A stretch of DNA of 64,000 nucleotides, taken from contig NZ_LIQF01000004.1 of assembly GCF_001418205.1 (NCBI RefSeq), positions 62,001 through 126,000 of the forward strand, written 5' to 3'. The notes below the pieces were generated by a model. The model did not search any database and was not told where the DNA came from. It was given only the letters and a program-made list of their open reading frames with translations. Position 1 is the stretch's first letter; each line of letters opens with the position of its first letter. Below, one piece after another: positions 27,667 to 37,478 of this stretch. The position numbers and the translations under genes were made by a program. This DNA comes from Marinomonas fungiae. Lineage in GTDB: Bacteria > Pseudomonadota > Gammaproteobacteria > Pseudomonadales > Marinomonadaceae.

Positions 27667-27756
27667 ATGTAAAACATTGGTAAAAGCTATAGCTTTCTCT
27701 AAATATGGTGGGCTAACATTCGACGTGCTAATTTTTATATCTAATATGGATGTTGT

Positions 27757-27876
27757 ATGAAAAAAACTGTATATGTCTCGGAAGACTGCCAAAATAACCC
27801 CGTCAAATTTCTTGCCGCCGTTACTGATTTAGAGAACCTGCTACCTCAACTAAATCAAAGAGATGATGCTGAGTAA
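27757..27876 (+). CDS. Possible 39-residue hypothetical protein
   Basis: A short reading frame starting MKKTVYVSEDCQ and ending QLNQRDDAE. It lies in the AT-rich patch after csdE, 38 bases before the next gene. No clear ribosome site is visible (GGATGTTGT), so expression is uncertain. It may be a small protein of the same accessory unit. Confidence 0.35.
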   Translation: MKKTVYVSEDCQNNPVKFLAAVTDLENLLPQLNQRDDAE

Positions 27877-27914
27877 ATTACCGAACGTTAAGCCAAAAGA
27901 AAAGAATCGAGTAT

Positions 27915-28354
27915 ATGAGCTATGTGCGTTACCTTTCAGGTAACAGAGCTCTCGGAATAAAGTTTTATGAATTAGCTGCTCAGCAAGTAGCTCAACCTTT
28001 ATGGTATGCTTGGTCTTTGACTGACGAAGAGCTTAGAGATTTACTAGCGATTAGTAAGAAGTCATCCTCTATTTTCTCGAATCTTGGATTTTCTCTTGTA
28101 GGTACTCTTACAGTCCAAAATGCATCTGAAACATTAATTGATGCTTCTAAAAAGGCTTTAAAAGAGCTATTTCAGACAAAGCTAAATCCACTTTAAATAT
28201 TAACTTAGGCAATAAGATTGCAAAAGGTTCTGGCGCAGCCTTTGCCTACGTAACGATCATGGCAACACTTCTATATCATAGTGCCGAACATGATAAGTCA
28301 AGAGCCTTAAAAGAACTGATACAGAGAGGAATTATAAGGATATCGGATGTTTGA
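27915..28354 (+). CDS. Hypothetical protein spanning a -1 frameshift (programmed or broken)
   Basis: Frame 1 runs from ATG 27915 to a TAA at 28194-28196 (93 residues). The -1 frame is open from about 28150 to TGA 28352-28354 and reads as plausible protein: RAISDKAKSTLNINLG, then NKIAKGSGAAFAYVTIMATL, then SRALKELIQRGIIRISDV. At 28157-28163 the sequence T TTA AAA, in register with frame 1, is a classical -1 slippery heptamer. Slipping there would give a 146-residue protein. The -1 frame ends overlapping the next start (ATGTTTGA), which suggests the long product was the coupled, functional one. It could be programmed frameshifting or a recent disabling indel. I do not recognise the family. A Gly/Ala-rich hydrophobic stretch may enter a membrane. 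Confidence 0.55.
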
Positions 28355-28649
28355 AATAGTCGATTTTTTAGTTTTGGTTTTATTTCTGGCATTCTCTCTA
28401 TACAGTTTAAAAAAAGCTTATAGTCAAAGGAATTATATCTTCGGAGAAAATAAACCTGCTATTTCTCAAAAAATAATTTACTCATACTACTTTGGCTGGG
28501 CTATAGGTTTGCCTACAGGCTATTTATACCAACTTAATATTTTAGAGTGGGCTTTAATCGTTATTTTTATTACGGCATTTTTTTATTTTCTAATCTCTAT
28601 TGCTTTATTTTTGAAGCATAAAACCACTGATTCCAAGCCCGATAAATAG
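28347..28649 (+). CDS. Hypothetical small membrane protein
   Basis: A 100-residue protein with three hydrophobic segments (about 5-22, 47-65 and 67-90) and a Lys-rich tail. No family is recognised. Its start overlaps the stop of the preceding -1 frame by 8 bases, a sign of coupled translation. Its 3' end overlaps the convergent lysE-like gene by 45 bases. The DNA is clearly AT-rich compared with csdAE and tcdA. A two-gene toxin/immunity-like arrangement is possible but unsupported. Confidence 0.6.
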   Translation: MFEIVDFLVLVLFLAFSLYSLKKAYSQRNYIFGENKPAISQKIIYSYYFGWAIGLPTGYLYQLNILEWALIVIFITAFFYFLISIALFLKHKTTDSKPDK

Positions 28650-29195
28650 CAATCCCGTAATTCGATTAATGAGTACGATATGGTGTTTCAATAGATGAGA
28701 CACCTTATCAATCGCCGATGATATCAATACATGAATGATCAAGGTGATCGCTACCAGCTCGATGGTGAGCATAACCGCATATGCCGCGAAATGCTCATTT
28801 GAGGGAATAAACATTGGAAAGAGCGCCCCGAAGAATACTAAGGTTTTCGGGTTCATCAGCGAAATCAGTACGCCATTTTTAAAGCTGTAACCCTGTGCGG
28901 CAATGGTTATTTCACTTTTGGCATAGTACAGCGCCTTACATCCTAAATAAGCAATATAACCACTGCATAACCAGGTCATTACCTGAAACGCCATTTCACT
29001 GGAATGAATCACTGCTAACAGCCATGTATTGGCCAGTAAAGATGCCAACATAAGCCCTGTGGCAATACCAAAAATCACGGGCAAGGTACGGCGAAGATTG
29101 TGGTTAATGCTGTTACTGACCACCGCCAAACCACCAGGACCTGGGGAGGCAGCTGACGCCAAACAAACGGCTAAAAAGGCTAACTGACTTTCCAT
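28605..29195 (-). CDS. LysE/RhtB-family amino-acid exporter
   Basis: Inner-membrane exporter of 196 residues with about six hydrophobic segments. The N-terminal SAASPGPGGLAVVSNSINHN is the family signature, and NPKTLVFFGALFPMF follows in the second half. The gene sits just after an AraC regulator on the same strand (51-base gap), so the regulator probably controls it. The exported amino acid cannot be read from the sequence. Confidence 0.87.
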   Translation of the reverse strand: MESQLAFLAVCLASAASPGPGGLAVVSNSINHNLRRTLPVIFGIATGLMLASLLANTWLLAVIHSSEMAFQVMTWLCSGYIAYLGCKALYYAKSEITIAAQGYSFKNGVLISLMNPKTLVFFGALFPMFIPSNEHFAAYAVMLTIELVAITLIIHVLISSAIDKVSHLLKHHIVLINRITGLLFIGLGISGFMLQK

Positions 29196-29246
29196 AACGC
29201 TCTCATTGATCGATTAAGACCATTAGGTTAAGCCGATTGCACACTC

Positions 29247-30071
29247 TTATCTTGTAAAAAATTGCTGTTGGTAGGCGCTTGGCGAAATACCCATGGCACT
29301 GACAAAGGCTTTGCTGAAGTGACTTTGATCGTGGAAACCACACTTTAGCGCCACATCCACAGCGCTGATACCGTGCTTAAGTTGCGCTCGGGCGTGATGT
29401 AAGCGTTGCTGGATTTGAAATTGATGCGGGGTCAGTTGGTAACGGCGTTTGAATTCTTTGATAAGATGGAACTTACTGATACCCGCCTGTTGCGCCACCG
29501 CATCCAGGGACAGTTTCTGGTCATAGCAATCGGCCAGTAAATCGCGCACCCATTCGATATTGGATTGTGCCTTGCTCAACGTCAGTGCCGCACTTTGCTG
29601 GCTTTCTTGTAGTAACAAGTTGACCAGCAGCATTTCCCAATGCTCTTCCACATCCAAGGCTTCAGAACCGTGGGTCAGCTTATCCAACAAGCCGCGCATC
29701 TGCAGACTGAGACGCGCATCGTTGATCACACTTTGGCGAAAGTAAGGCGTTTGTGCCGAGCCAAACAATAAGTGGTTGAGCGCTCTCATACGCTCTTCAG
29801 ATGGATATAACGCACGATAACGCCAACCGTCCCCTTTACCCTTAGAGCCGGTATGCAATTCATCTGGCGCGACAATAGAGAGTTGCCTCGGTAGCGCATT
29901 ATGGCTCTCACCACGATGACTAAAATGCATCACACCAGCATCCACTACAGAAATAACAAAGCCTGCGTGGGCATGCTTACCAAATACCGTTTCGGTAAAC
30001 TGCGCTTCAATCATTTCCAAGCCGCCTAGGGGCTGACTGGTAGAAACGTTGCAGAATTCGTTGGCGTGCAT
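29247..30071 (-). CDS. AraC-family regulator upstream of the LysE-like exporter
   Basis: Regulator of 274 residues. The N-terminal AraC-type cupin sensor (FGKHAHAGFVISVVDAGVMHF, split over the two strands of the fold) precedes a double helix-turn-helix: LDAVAQQAGISKFHLIKEFK, then DVALKCGFHDQSHFSKAF and MGISPSAYQQQF. This sensor-plus-exporter pairing is common for amino-acid efflux. It reads in the same direction as the exporter. The ligand is unknown. Confidence 0.87.
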   Translation of the reverse strand: MHANEFCNVSTSQPLGGLEMIEAQFTETVFGKHAHAGFVISVVDAGVMHFSHRGESHNALPRQLSIVAPDELHTGSKGKGDGWRYRALYPSEERMRALNHLLFGSAQTPYFRQSVINDARLSLQMRGLLDKLTHGSEALDVEEHWEMLLVNLLLQESQQSAALTLSKAQSNIEWVRDLLADCYDQKLSLDAVAQQAGISKFHLIKEFKRRYQLTPHQFQIQQRLHHARAQLKHGISAVDVALKCGFHDQSHFSKAFVSAMGISPSAYQQQFFTR

Positions 30072-30143
30072 CCGGCCTCCAAGATAGCGTTACGTAGACT
30101 TCACACTACCAGCTTACAAGACAAGACTCTTGTAAAAAATTGC

Positions 30144-30929
30144 TTAGGCTTGGTTGGCTTTTACTGCCAACTTTTCCAAGACACGCCCTACCGCGACAAA
30201 GCCAAAGGTTGCCGTGACGACGGTGCTGGAGCCAAAGCCATTTTCGCAGTTCATCTTAGTTTCTGTATCCCCTTTCTCACGGGTTTCGCACACTGTACCG
30301 TCTGTCTGTGGGTATTTCAGTTGCTCCAATGAGTACACACATTCAATTTCAAAGCGTTTTTTGGTATCGCGTGGGAAGTTGTAGTGACGACGTAGGTAGT
30401 TACGCAGCTTAGCCGCCAACGGGTCTTGCTCAGTACGAGATAGGTCAGCAATCTGGACTTTAGTTGGGTCGATCTGACCGCCCGCGCCACCGACCGTAAT
30501 TAGCTTACGCTTGTTACGCTTACACCAAGCGATCATGGCCGCTTTTGGCTTTAGGCTATCAATGGCATCAATGATGTAATCAAACGGCTGATCCAATAGC
30601 TCAGGGACGTTATCGGTGGTGATAAAGTCTTCCACGCAGTGTACTTGGCAGTTTGGGTTAATCAGCTTAATACGCTCGGCCATGGCATCGACTTTGGCTT
30701 TACCAATGGTGCCGTCTAGGGCGTGGATTTGGCGGTTGATGTTGGTGACACAAACATCGTCCATATCAATCAGCGTGATCTGGCCAATACCCGAGCGCGC
30801 CAAAGCTTCCGCGCACCATGAGCCCACCCCACCAATACCAATCACGCATACGTGGGCTTGTTGGAAAAACTCATAGGCTGTTTGGCCGTAAAGGCGGGCA
30901 ATACCGCCAAAACGTTGATCATCACTCAC
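30144..30929 (-). CDS. tcdA: tRNA t6A37 dehydratase TcdA (CsdL)
   Basis: E1-like ATP-dependent enzyme that cyclises t6A37 to ct6A in tRNAs, 261 residues. The ThiF/MoeB-type nucleotide site is GIGGVGSWCAEALARSGIG, followed by LIDMDDVCVTNINRQ. Later come CKRNKRKLITVGGAGGQIDPTKV and the family C-terminal GFGSSTVVTATFGFVAVGRVLEKL. In E. coli it acts with CsdA and CsdE; both are present 2.5-4 kb away, but with five unrelated reading frames between. Confidence 0.93.
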   Translation of the reverse strand: MSDDQRFGGIARLYGQTAYEFFQQAHVCVIGIGGVGSWCAEALARSGIGQITLIDMDDVCVTNINRQIHALDGTIGKAKVDAMAERIKLINPNCQVHCVEDFITTDNVPELLDQPFDYIIDAIDSLKPKAAMIAWCKRNKRKLITVGGAGGQIDPTKVQIADLSRTEQDPLAAKLRNYLRRHYNFPRDTKKRFEIECVYSLEQLKYPQTDGTVCETREKGDTETKMNCENGFGSSTVVTATFGFVAVGRVLEKLAVKANQA

Positions 30930-31004
30930 TCTTGAACTCCTTGCAGAATCTCACCGATAAGGCAGAATGGCTTACAATGTCAGATCTAGCTAACAACCGA
31001 TTCC

Positions 31005-31094
31005 GTTGAGTCATAGCAGTACCGACCGACGGACATCCCTGTCCGTGACGGTCGGATCGCCCATCCATGGGCTAAGTACTTGCTTTGACTCAAC
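31005..31094. repeat. 90-bp element able to fold into a three-way junction
   Basis: The outer arms GTTGAGTCA (31005-31013) and TGACTCAAC (31086-31094) are exact inverted repeats. Inside, AGCAGTAC pairs with GTACTTGCT allowing one bulge. Two hairpins follow. Hairpin 1 (31022-31055) has CCGACCG/CGGTCGG and CGGACA/TGTCCG; hairpin 2 (31059-31072) has GCCCAT/ATGGGC. It is much more GC-rich and structured than the sequence around it. A REP-like or miniature mobile element is likely; a structured RNA leader of the downstream regulator is the alternative. Confidence 0.65.
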
Positions 31095-31172
31095 TTCATC
31101 TAAGCTATGATCGAAGCATCGGCACCATGCCATGTACGACAACTTCTACATCTATACGATTAATTAGGGTCT

Positions 31173-31913
31173 ATGCTGCATCAAGTCTTAGAACAACTCG
31201 GCCTTACCGAGCGTGAAACCACTCTTTATCAAACCTTGCTAAAATTGGGGCCGGCCTCGATTCGTGATATCGCTGAGCAATCCGGTGTAAACCGTGGTTC
31301 CGCCTACGAGTCTTTGAAGCAGCTGCAAAGCAAAGGGGTGGTGAGCTATTTCCCGAAAGGTAAACGCCGTTTCTTTATGGCGGAGAACCCAGAGATTTTG
31401 CTCAACCTCGCCGAAGAGCGTCGGCAAAACCTCGAGAAGACCATCGATTCGCTGAAGCACACCATTATTCCAAGCTTGGTACAGTCCCAGCCGACCTTCC
31501 ATCACACCGATGTGCGTTACTATGAAGGGGATGATGGCATCGAATGGGTATTGCGCGATATTTTAAACGTGGTGTCTCAGCAAGACCATAAAGAATACTG
31601 TGTATTTTCTTCGAAGCCGATCCGTCCGTATCTGTACCGTCCGTTTCCGACCTATACCAAGCAACGGATTAAGCTGGGCATCAAGGTAAAGGTAATCGCC
31701 CTCGGTGACGGTGGTGAAGACGCGGAGCTATCAGAGCGTAAATGGATCAAAACCGAAGACAGTGTTGACGCCAGCTACATCGCTATCTATCCGCCGAAGT
31801 GTGCCATTATTTCTCTGGCGCGGGACAACTTCCCCTCGGCGGTGGTGCTTGAGTCAAATGATATCGCCAAAGCCCAGCAGATTATCTTTGATACCCTATG
31901 GCGACTGTTGTAA
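31173..31913 (+). CDS. TrmB-like transcriptional regulator
   Basis: Regulator of 246 residues with an N-terminal winged helix (LGLTERETTLYQTLLKLG, then IAEQSGVNRGSAYESLKQLQ), typical of TrmB/HTH regulators. A short coiled coil follows, then a C-terminal sensor-like domain (VRYYEGDDGIEWVLRDIL onward). TrmB family members usually sense sugars, but bacterial relatives respond to varied signals. Its target is not evident. It is convergent to prpE with a terminator between. Confidence 0.8.
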   Translation: MLHQVLEQLGLTERETTLYQTLLKLGPASIRDIAEQSGVNRGSAYESLKQLQSKGVVSYFPKGKRRFFMAENPEILLNLAEERRQNLEKTIDSLKHTIIPSLVQSQPTFHHTDVRYYEGDDGIEWVLRDILNVVSQQDHKEYCVFSSKPIRPYLYRPFPTYTKQRIKLGIKVKVIALGDGGEDAELSERKWIKTEDSVDASYIAIYPPKCAIISLARDNFPSAVVLESNDIAKAQQIIFDTLWRLL

Positions 31914-31920
31914 GGCTCCA

Positions 31921-31946
31921 AAAAAAGCCCGAGTAAAGACTCGGGC
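31921..31946 (-). terminator. Terminator of prpE
   Basis: GCCCGAGT (31927-31934) and ACTCGGGC (31939-31946) surround a 4-nt loop. On the minus strand six T residues follow directly. It can also slow transcription from the convergent regulator gene. Confidence 0.92.
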
Positions 31947-32003
31947 AACAGAGGAATAACACGGCTAGGCCATGTTGGTTTGCTTAAAACGCATGTTTGC
32001 TTT

Positions 32004-33908
32004 TTAACCAGCGAGTTTGTCGACAATAATGCCGCGCTCGGCCATCAGCTCTTGAATATCGTAGATGCTGTTCGGGTCATCAATGGTCGATGGAATGGTA
32101 AATTCTTCACCTGAAGCAATTTGACGCAGCAGTTTGCGCAAAATCTTACCTGAACGAGTTTTCGGTAAACGCGGCACGACCATGGCTATTTTAAAACAGG
32201 CTAATGCACCAATTTCTTGGCGAACTAGAGCAGTGAGTTCCTCTTGAACACTTTCTGCTCGATCTTCGTAGCCATTTTTAAGTAGCACCAATCCAAGTGG
32301 CAATTGCCCCTTTAGATCGTCATTAATACCAATCACACAGCATTCCGCCACGGCATCGTGCATAGCGACCACCTCTTCCATCTCACCGGTGGATAAACGG
32401 TGTCCTGCCACGTTTATCACATCGTCAGTGCGCCCCATGATAAAGACATAGCCATCTTCATCGATGTAGCCGCCATCGCCCGAAGTGTAGTAACCCGGAT
32501 ACACGTCTAAATATCCGGATTTGAAACGATCTATGTCTCCCCAGATGGTCGGTAAACAGCTTGGTGGCAATGGACGTTTCAGTGCGATACTGCCCTGCTC
32601 CATAGGAGGCATCGGCTCCCCTTGATCATCCAATACACAAACTTGGAAGCCTGGCGATGGCACGGTGGAAGAGCCCGGTTTAGCGATCTTCATTTCAAGG
32701 CCAATCGGGTTGGCACAAATCGCCCAGCCGGTTTCTGTTTGCCACCAATGATCAACGATGCATTTTCCCGTTACCGCTTTGGTCCATTCATAAGTGGCTG
32801 GATCAAGACGCTCGCCCGCCATAAAGATCACGCGTAGGCCAGCCAAGTCCTCTTTGTTAAGCAGCTCAGCATGAGGGTCTTCTTTACGTATCGCACGGAA
32901 AGCCGTTGGCGCAGCAAACAGAGTTTTGACATCGTACTCTTTGCAAACGCGCCAGAACTCCCCGGCATTGGGGGTCATAATCGGTTTGCCCTCGTACATC
33001 ACTGTAGTGCAGCCATAGATCAGCGGGCCATAGACAATGTAGGAGTGCCCTACCACCCAACCCACATCAGATGCCGCCCAGAACACTTCGCCCGGGCTCA
33101 TGTTGTAGATCGCTTGCATAGAGTAATTTAGGGCTACCGCGTGGCCGCCGTTATCTCGCACTACGCCTTTAGGCTTTCCAGTGGTACCTGAGGTATATAG
33201 GATATAAAGCGGGTCTGTGGCTTTTACAGGCGTACAGTCGCAGGGAACAGCCTCTTGGACAAAGTCGTTCCAATCATAGTCGCGACCGTCTTGTAGCTCA
33301 GCAAGCTGTTGCTCTCGCTGATACACAATACAGGCTGTTGGTGCATGTTCTGCTTGTCGTAATGCCTCATCCAAAAGTGGCTTGTAGGACACTATACGAC
33401 AGACTTCGATACCACAGGACGCGGTTACGATGGCTTTAGGTTTGGCATCATCAATACGCACGGCCAATTCGTGGGCAGCAAAACCGCCAAATACCACGGA
33501 ATGAATCGCACCCAGACGCGCAACCGCCAACATAGCAATCAAGGCTTGCGGGATCATCGGCATGTAGATGACCACCGTATCGCCCTTCTCCACCCCTTGT
33601 TGCTTTAAGGCACCAGCAAACAATGAAACTTCGTTCAATAGCTCTTGGTAACTGAAAGTTTTCTTGGTATTAGTGACAGGGGAATCGTAGATCAATGCGG
33701 CTTGATCAGCACGGCCATTAGCAACGTGGTGGTCAAGAGCCAAGTAGCAGGTATTCAGCTCACCGTCCGCAAACCAACGATCCATACCATGCTCGTCTTG
33801 TGAGAGCACGGTTTTAGGAAATGTAAACCACTCCAACGCTTGCGCTTTTTCACGCCAGAACGCTTCTGGCTCAGCGCAGGAGCGCTGATATTCTATTTGA
33901 TATGACAT
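32004..33908 (-). CDS. prpE: PrpE-type propionyl-CoA (acyl-CoA) synthetase
   Basis: AMP-forming acyl-CoA ligase, 634 residues. It activates propionate, and possibly acrylate or 3-hydroxypropionate, with ATP and CoA. It matches E. coli PrpE along its length: YQRSCAEPEAFW near the start, GDTVVIYMPMIPQALIAMLA, ARLGAIHSVVFGGFAAHELAVRIDDAKP, P-loop YTSGTTGKPKGVVRDNGG, SDVGWVVGHSYIVY, and DHWWQTETGW. The acyl-adenylation lysine is in LPKTRSGKILRKLLRQI. Start at MSYQIEY (33908) with AAAGG upstream; 23 further upstream codons are open but not conserved. A FadR-type palindrome overlaps the leader. No prpBCD genes are nearby. Confidence 0.9.
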   Translation of the reverse strand: MSYQIEYQRSCAEPEAFWREKAQALEWFTFPKTVLSQDEHGMDRWFADGELNTCYLALDHHVANGRADQAALIYDSPVTNTKKTFSYQELLNEVSLFAGALKQQGVEKGDTVVIYMPMIPQALIAMLAVARLGAIHSVVFGGFAAHELAVRIDDAKPKAIVTASCGIEVCRIVSYKPLLDEALRQAEHAPTACIVYQREQQLAELQDGRDYDWNDFVQEAVPCDCTPVKATDPLYILYTSGTTGKPKGVVRDNGGHAVALNYSMQAIYNMSPGEVFWAASDVGWVVGHSYIVYGPLIYGCTTVMYEGKPIMTPNAGEFWRVCKEYDVKTLFAAPTAFRAIRKEDPHAELLNKEDLAGLRVIFMAGERLDPATYEWTKAVTGKCIVDHWWQTETGWAICANPIGLEMKIAKPGSSTVPSPGFQVCVLDDQGEPMPPMEQGSIALKRPLPPSCLPTIWGDIDRFKSGYLDVYPGYYTSGDGGYIDEDGYVFIMGRTDDVINVAGHRLSTGEMEEVVAMHDAVAECCVIGINDDLKGQLPLGLVLLKNGYEDRAESVQEELTALVRQEIGALACFKIAMVVPRLPKTRSGKILRKLLRQIASGEEFTIPSTIDDPNSIYDIQELMAERGIIVDKLAG

Positions 33909-33944
33909 GCAGGCAGACCTTTTATGTTTATTCTTTGCCAAACC

Positions 33945-33962
33945 CAGATTGTTGACAATCTG
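33945..33962. promoter_or_regulatory. FadR/GntR-type operator upstream of prpE
   Basis: CAGATTGT-TG-ACAATCTG is a perfect 8-bp inverted repeat with a 2-nt centre. Its core TTGTTGACAA fits the GT-N2-AC pattern of FadR-type GntR regulators, some of which control propionate catabolism in gammaproteobacteria. It lies 37-54 bases before the prpE ATG. Confidence 0.65.
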
Positions 33963-33986
33963 AAGCGTCAAAATCAAATATAGACG

Positions 33987-34026
33987 AAATATTAGCCAAA
34001 AAATCTAATACTAAAGGCTAATATTT
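33987..34026. repeat. 11-bp inverted repeat between atpC2 and prpE
   Basis: AAATATTAGCC (33987-33997) and GGCTAATATTT (34016-34026) are exact inverted repeats with an 18-nt spacer. It directly follows the second atpC gene. It may be a terminator without a good T-run or a second regulatory site of prpE. Confidence 0.55.
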
Positions 34027-34035
34027 GAGTTTTTT

Positions 34036-34473
34036 CTATTTTTTGTCGACAAAAAAGCCTTTTTTGCGACTTTGCTCAATAAACTTTATACGTGCCACGG
34101 CCTCATTAAGCTCTTTTAGAGCGCGCGTATGATCAAGCTCATTGCTGGAACTCCCTAAGTGCTCTTCTGCATGCTGCTTCGCTGCTAAGGCTTCTTCCAT
34201 ATCCAGTTCACCAGCACGTTCTGCAAAGTCCGCTAAGAGAATCACTTTGTGCGGCTGTACTTCCATAAAACCGCCAGAAATAAACAGAATCTCCTCGGAA
34301 CCATCCTCTTTTACAAGGCGAGCACTACCGGTCTTCAACACCGTTAGCAGGGGGGCGTGACCTGGATAAATACCTACTTCACCAAACTCTGCTTTGACAA
34401 CGACGTACTGCACGGGATTGGAATACAGCGTACGTTCTACGCTGACAATGTCACATAAAATGGTATGGCTCAT
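34036..34473 (-). CDS. atpC: Second F1 ATP synthase epsilon subunit
   Basis: A full-length AtpC of 145 residues. The N-terminal beta-sandwich is intact ([31 protein letters not shown]) and the two-helix C-terminal domain is present (LDMEEALAAKQHAEEHL, then LNEAVARIKFIEQSRKK). It is clearly related to, but well diverged from, the epsilon of the main operon at 34651. It has its own ribosome site (AAGGGAG) and lies beyond the terminator at 34608-34635. It would need readthrough or its own promoter. The C-terminus is longer and more basic (KKGFFVDKK), which could change epsilon inhibition. No sign of decay. Confidence 0.9.
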   Translation of the reverse strand: MSHTILCDIVSVERTLYSNPVQYVVVKAEFGEVGIYPGHAPLLTVLKTGSARLVKEDGSEEILFISGGFMEVQPHKVILLADFAERAGELDMEEALAAKQHAEEHLGSSSNELDHTRALKELNEAVARIKFIEQSRKKGFFVDKK

Positions 34474-34607
34474 GAATGCTCCCTTTCTTTAGGCTTCATA
34501 ATCAATACGGTAGAGAAATCGAAAGATTTCCGACTTCACGACACGTTACAACAATAAAGTGCCAGCAATATGGATGCCAGCGCATTTAGATCAAAAACTT
34601 GAGACAT

Positions 34608-34635
34608 AAAAAAAGCAGCCATAAGGCTGCTTTTT
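34608..34635 (-). terminator. Terminator between the two atpC genes
   Basis: AAAAAGCAGCC and GGCTGCTTTTT form an 11-bp stem with the loop ATAA, with T residues on the minus-strand exit. It stands 15 bases after the stop of the operon atpC and before the second atpC. Confidence 0.9.
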
Positions 34636-34650
34636 AAGGACTGAACGTCA

Positions 34651-35070
34651 TTACTTAGTATGACGGTATTGTTGGATCGTACGTAGACGAGCTACGGCTT
34701 CCGCCAATTCAGCCGTTGCACGGCTGTAGTCCAGATCAGATTGTTGCTGATTCAACAGATCTTGAGCATGTTTCTGCGCTTCAAGTGCTGCTGCCTCATC
34801 AAGATCGTCCGCGCGAACAGCGGTATCTGCTAAGACAGTTACACGGTGTGGCTGAACTTCTAGGAAGCCGCCAGACACGAAGATAACTTCTTGATCACCG
34901 TTTTGCTTAATCACACGAACAGGGCCTGGTTGCAACGTAGTCAACAACGGCGCGTGACCTGGGTAAATACCTAGATCGCCATAACTACCTGCAGCCACAA
35001 GAGTCTCAACTAAACCTGAGAAGATCTCTTGTTCAGCACTTACGATATCGCATTGTACTGTAAAAGCCAT
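34651..35070 (-). CDS. atpC: F1 ATP synthase epsilon subunit (operon copy)
   Basis: Central-stalk epsilon subunit, 139 residues, the last gene of the atp operon, 64 bases after atpD. The beta-sandwich ([36 protein letters not shown]) is followed by a helical hairpin ([34 protein letters not shown]). It couples gamma rotation to catalysis and can inhibit ATP hydrolysis. A strong terminator follows, and then the second atpC. Confidence 0.95.
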   Translation of the reverse strand: MAFTVQCDIVSAEQEIFSGLVETLVAAGSYGDLGIYPGHAPLLTTLQPGPVRVIKQNGDQEVIFVSGGFLEVQPHRVTVLADTAVRADDLDEAAALEAQKHAQDLLNQQQSDLDYSRATAELAEAVARLRTIQQYRHTK

Positions 35071-35134
35071 AAGGAGCCTCTTTTAGTCAGGCTGTGCTGG
35101 TAAGTAAATATTACTTACCAGCAGCGCGCGTAGA

Positions 35135-36523
<1,389 letters not shown>

Positions 36524-36539
36524 TTAATACCTTGATACC

Positions 36540-37400
36540 TTAAACCGCTGCCGCGCCGCCAACAATCTCAGAAATTTCCTGAGTAATGGCTGCCTGACGT
36601 GCCTTGTTGTATACCAACTGCAATTCATTAATGATTTCGCCCGCGTTGTCGGTTGCGTTTTTCATTGCCAGCATTCGAGCGGCTTGTTCACACGCAATGT
36701 TTTCAACAACGGATTGGTACACCTGAGATTCGATGTAACGAACCAAAAGATCATTTAGGATCTCGACTGCATCAGGTTCGTAGATGTAATCCCAGTGGTG
36801 TTTCAGTTCTGCATTTTCTTCTGCTTTAAGCGGCAAAAGTTGCTCGACATTTGGTTTCTGAGTCATAGTGTTAACGAACTCGTTAGACACCAGTACTAGA
36901 CGGTCGATGCGACCTTCATCAAACGCATCCAACATAACTTTCACACTACCAACCAAACGCGATGCTTCAGGAGCATCACCTAGGCCAGTAACGGCTGCAG
37001 CTACTTTACCACCGTAGTTTCTGAAGAAAGACACAGCTTTTGAGCCAACGGCACAGATCTCAACTTCGATCCCTGCTTCGACATATTGCTTCATGTCTTT
37101 AATCGCAGCTTTGAACACGTTAACGTTCAAGCCACCACACAAACCACGATCACTGGATACGATGACGTAACCAACTCGCTTGATGTCACGCTCGGTTAGG
37201 TAACGGTGCTTATACTCAGGATTCGCGTTAGCCAAGTGACCGATCACTTGACGAATGCGATCTGCATACGGACGAGAAGAGGCCATACGATCCTGAGCTT
37301 TACGCGTTTTACTTGCAGCAACTTTTTCCATTGCGCGCGTAATTTTTCGCGTATTGTTAATGCTCCCAATCTGAGCGCGTATCTCTTTTCCGACTGCCAT
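36540..37400 (-). CDS. atpG: F1 ATP synthase gamma subunit
   Basis: Rotating central shaft of F1, 286 residues. The N-terminal helix [21 protein letters not shown] and the C-terminal helix [20 protein letters not shown] (the family signature) form the coiled coil. [16 protein letters not shown] lies between. Lengths and order are normal. It sits 28 bases before atpD. Confidence 0.97.
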   Translation of the reverse strand: MAVGKEIRAQIGSINNTRKITRAMEKVAASKTRKAQDRMASSRPYADRIRQVIGHLANANPEYKHRYLTERDIKRVGYVIVSSDRGLCGGLNVNVFKAAIKDMKQYVEAGIEVEICAVGSKAVSFFRNYGGKVAAAVTGLGDAPEASRLVGSVKVMLDAFDEGRIDRLVLVSNEFVNTMTQKPNVEQLLPLKAEENAELKHHWDYIYEPDAVEILNDLLVRYIESQVYQSVVENIACEQAARMLAMKNATDNAGEIINELQLVYNKARQAAITQEISEIVGGAAAV

Positions 37401-37478
37401 ATTAGACCTGCCCTTGTGAGAATGTTAATTCACAACCTGCAGAGATGATCGGTGGCTGGCGAACCAGCCACCCAATCA

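Noticed and set aside
34036..34473. Second atpC as a pseudogene
   Set aside because: Full length, both domains intact, own ribosome site and no internal stop, so it is treated as functional.
34474..34607. Sigma-54 promoter before the second atpC
   Set aside because: A TGGCAC is present on the minus strand, but the GC of the -12 element is not at the right distance.
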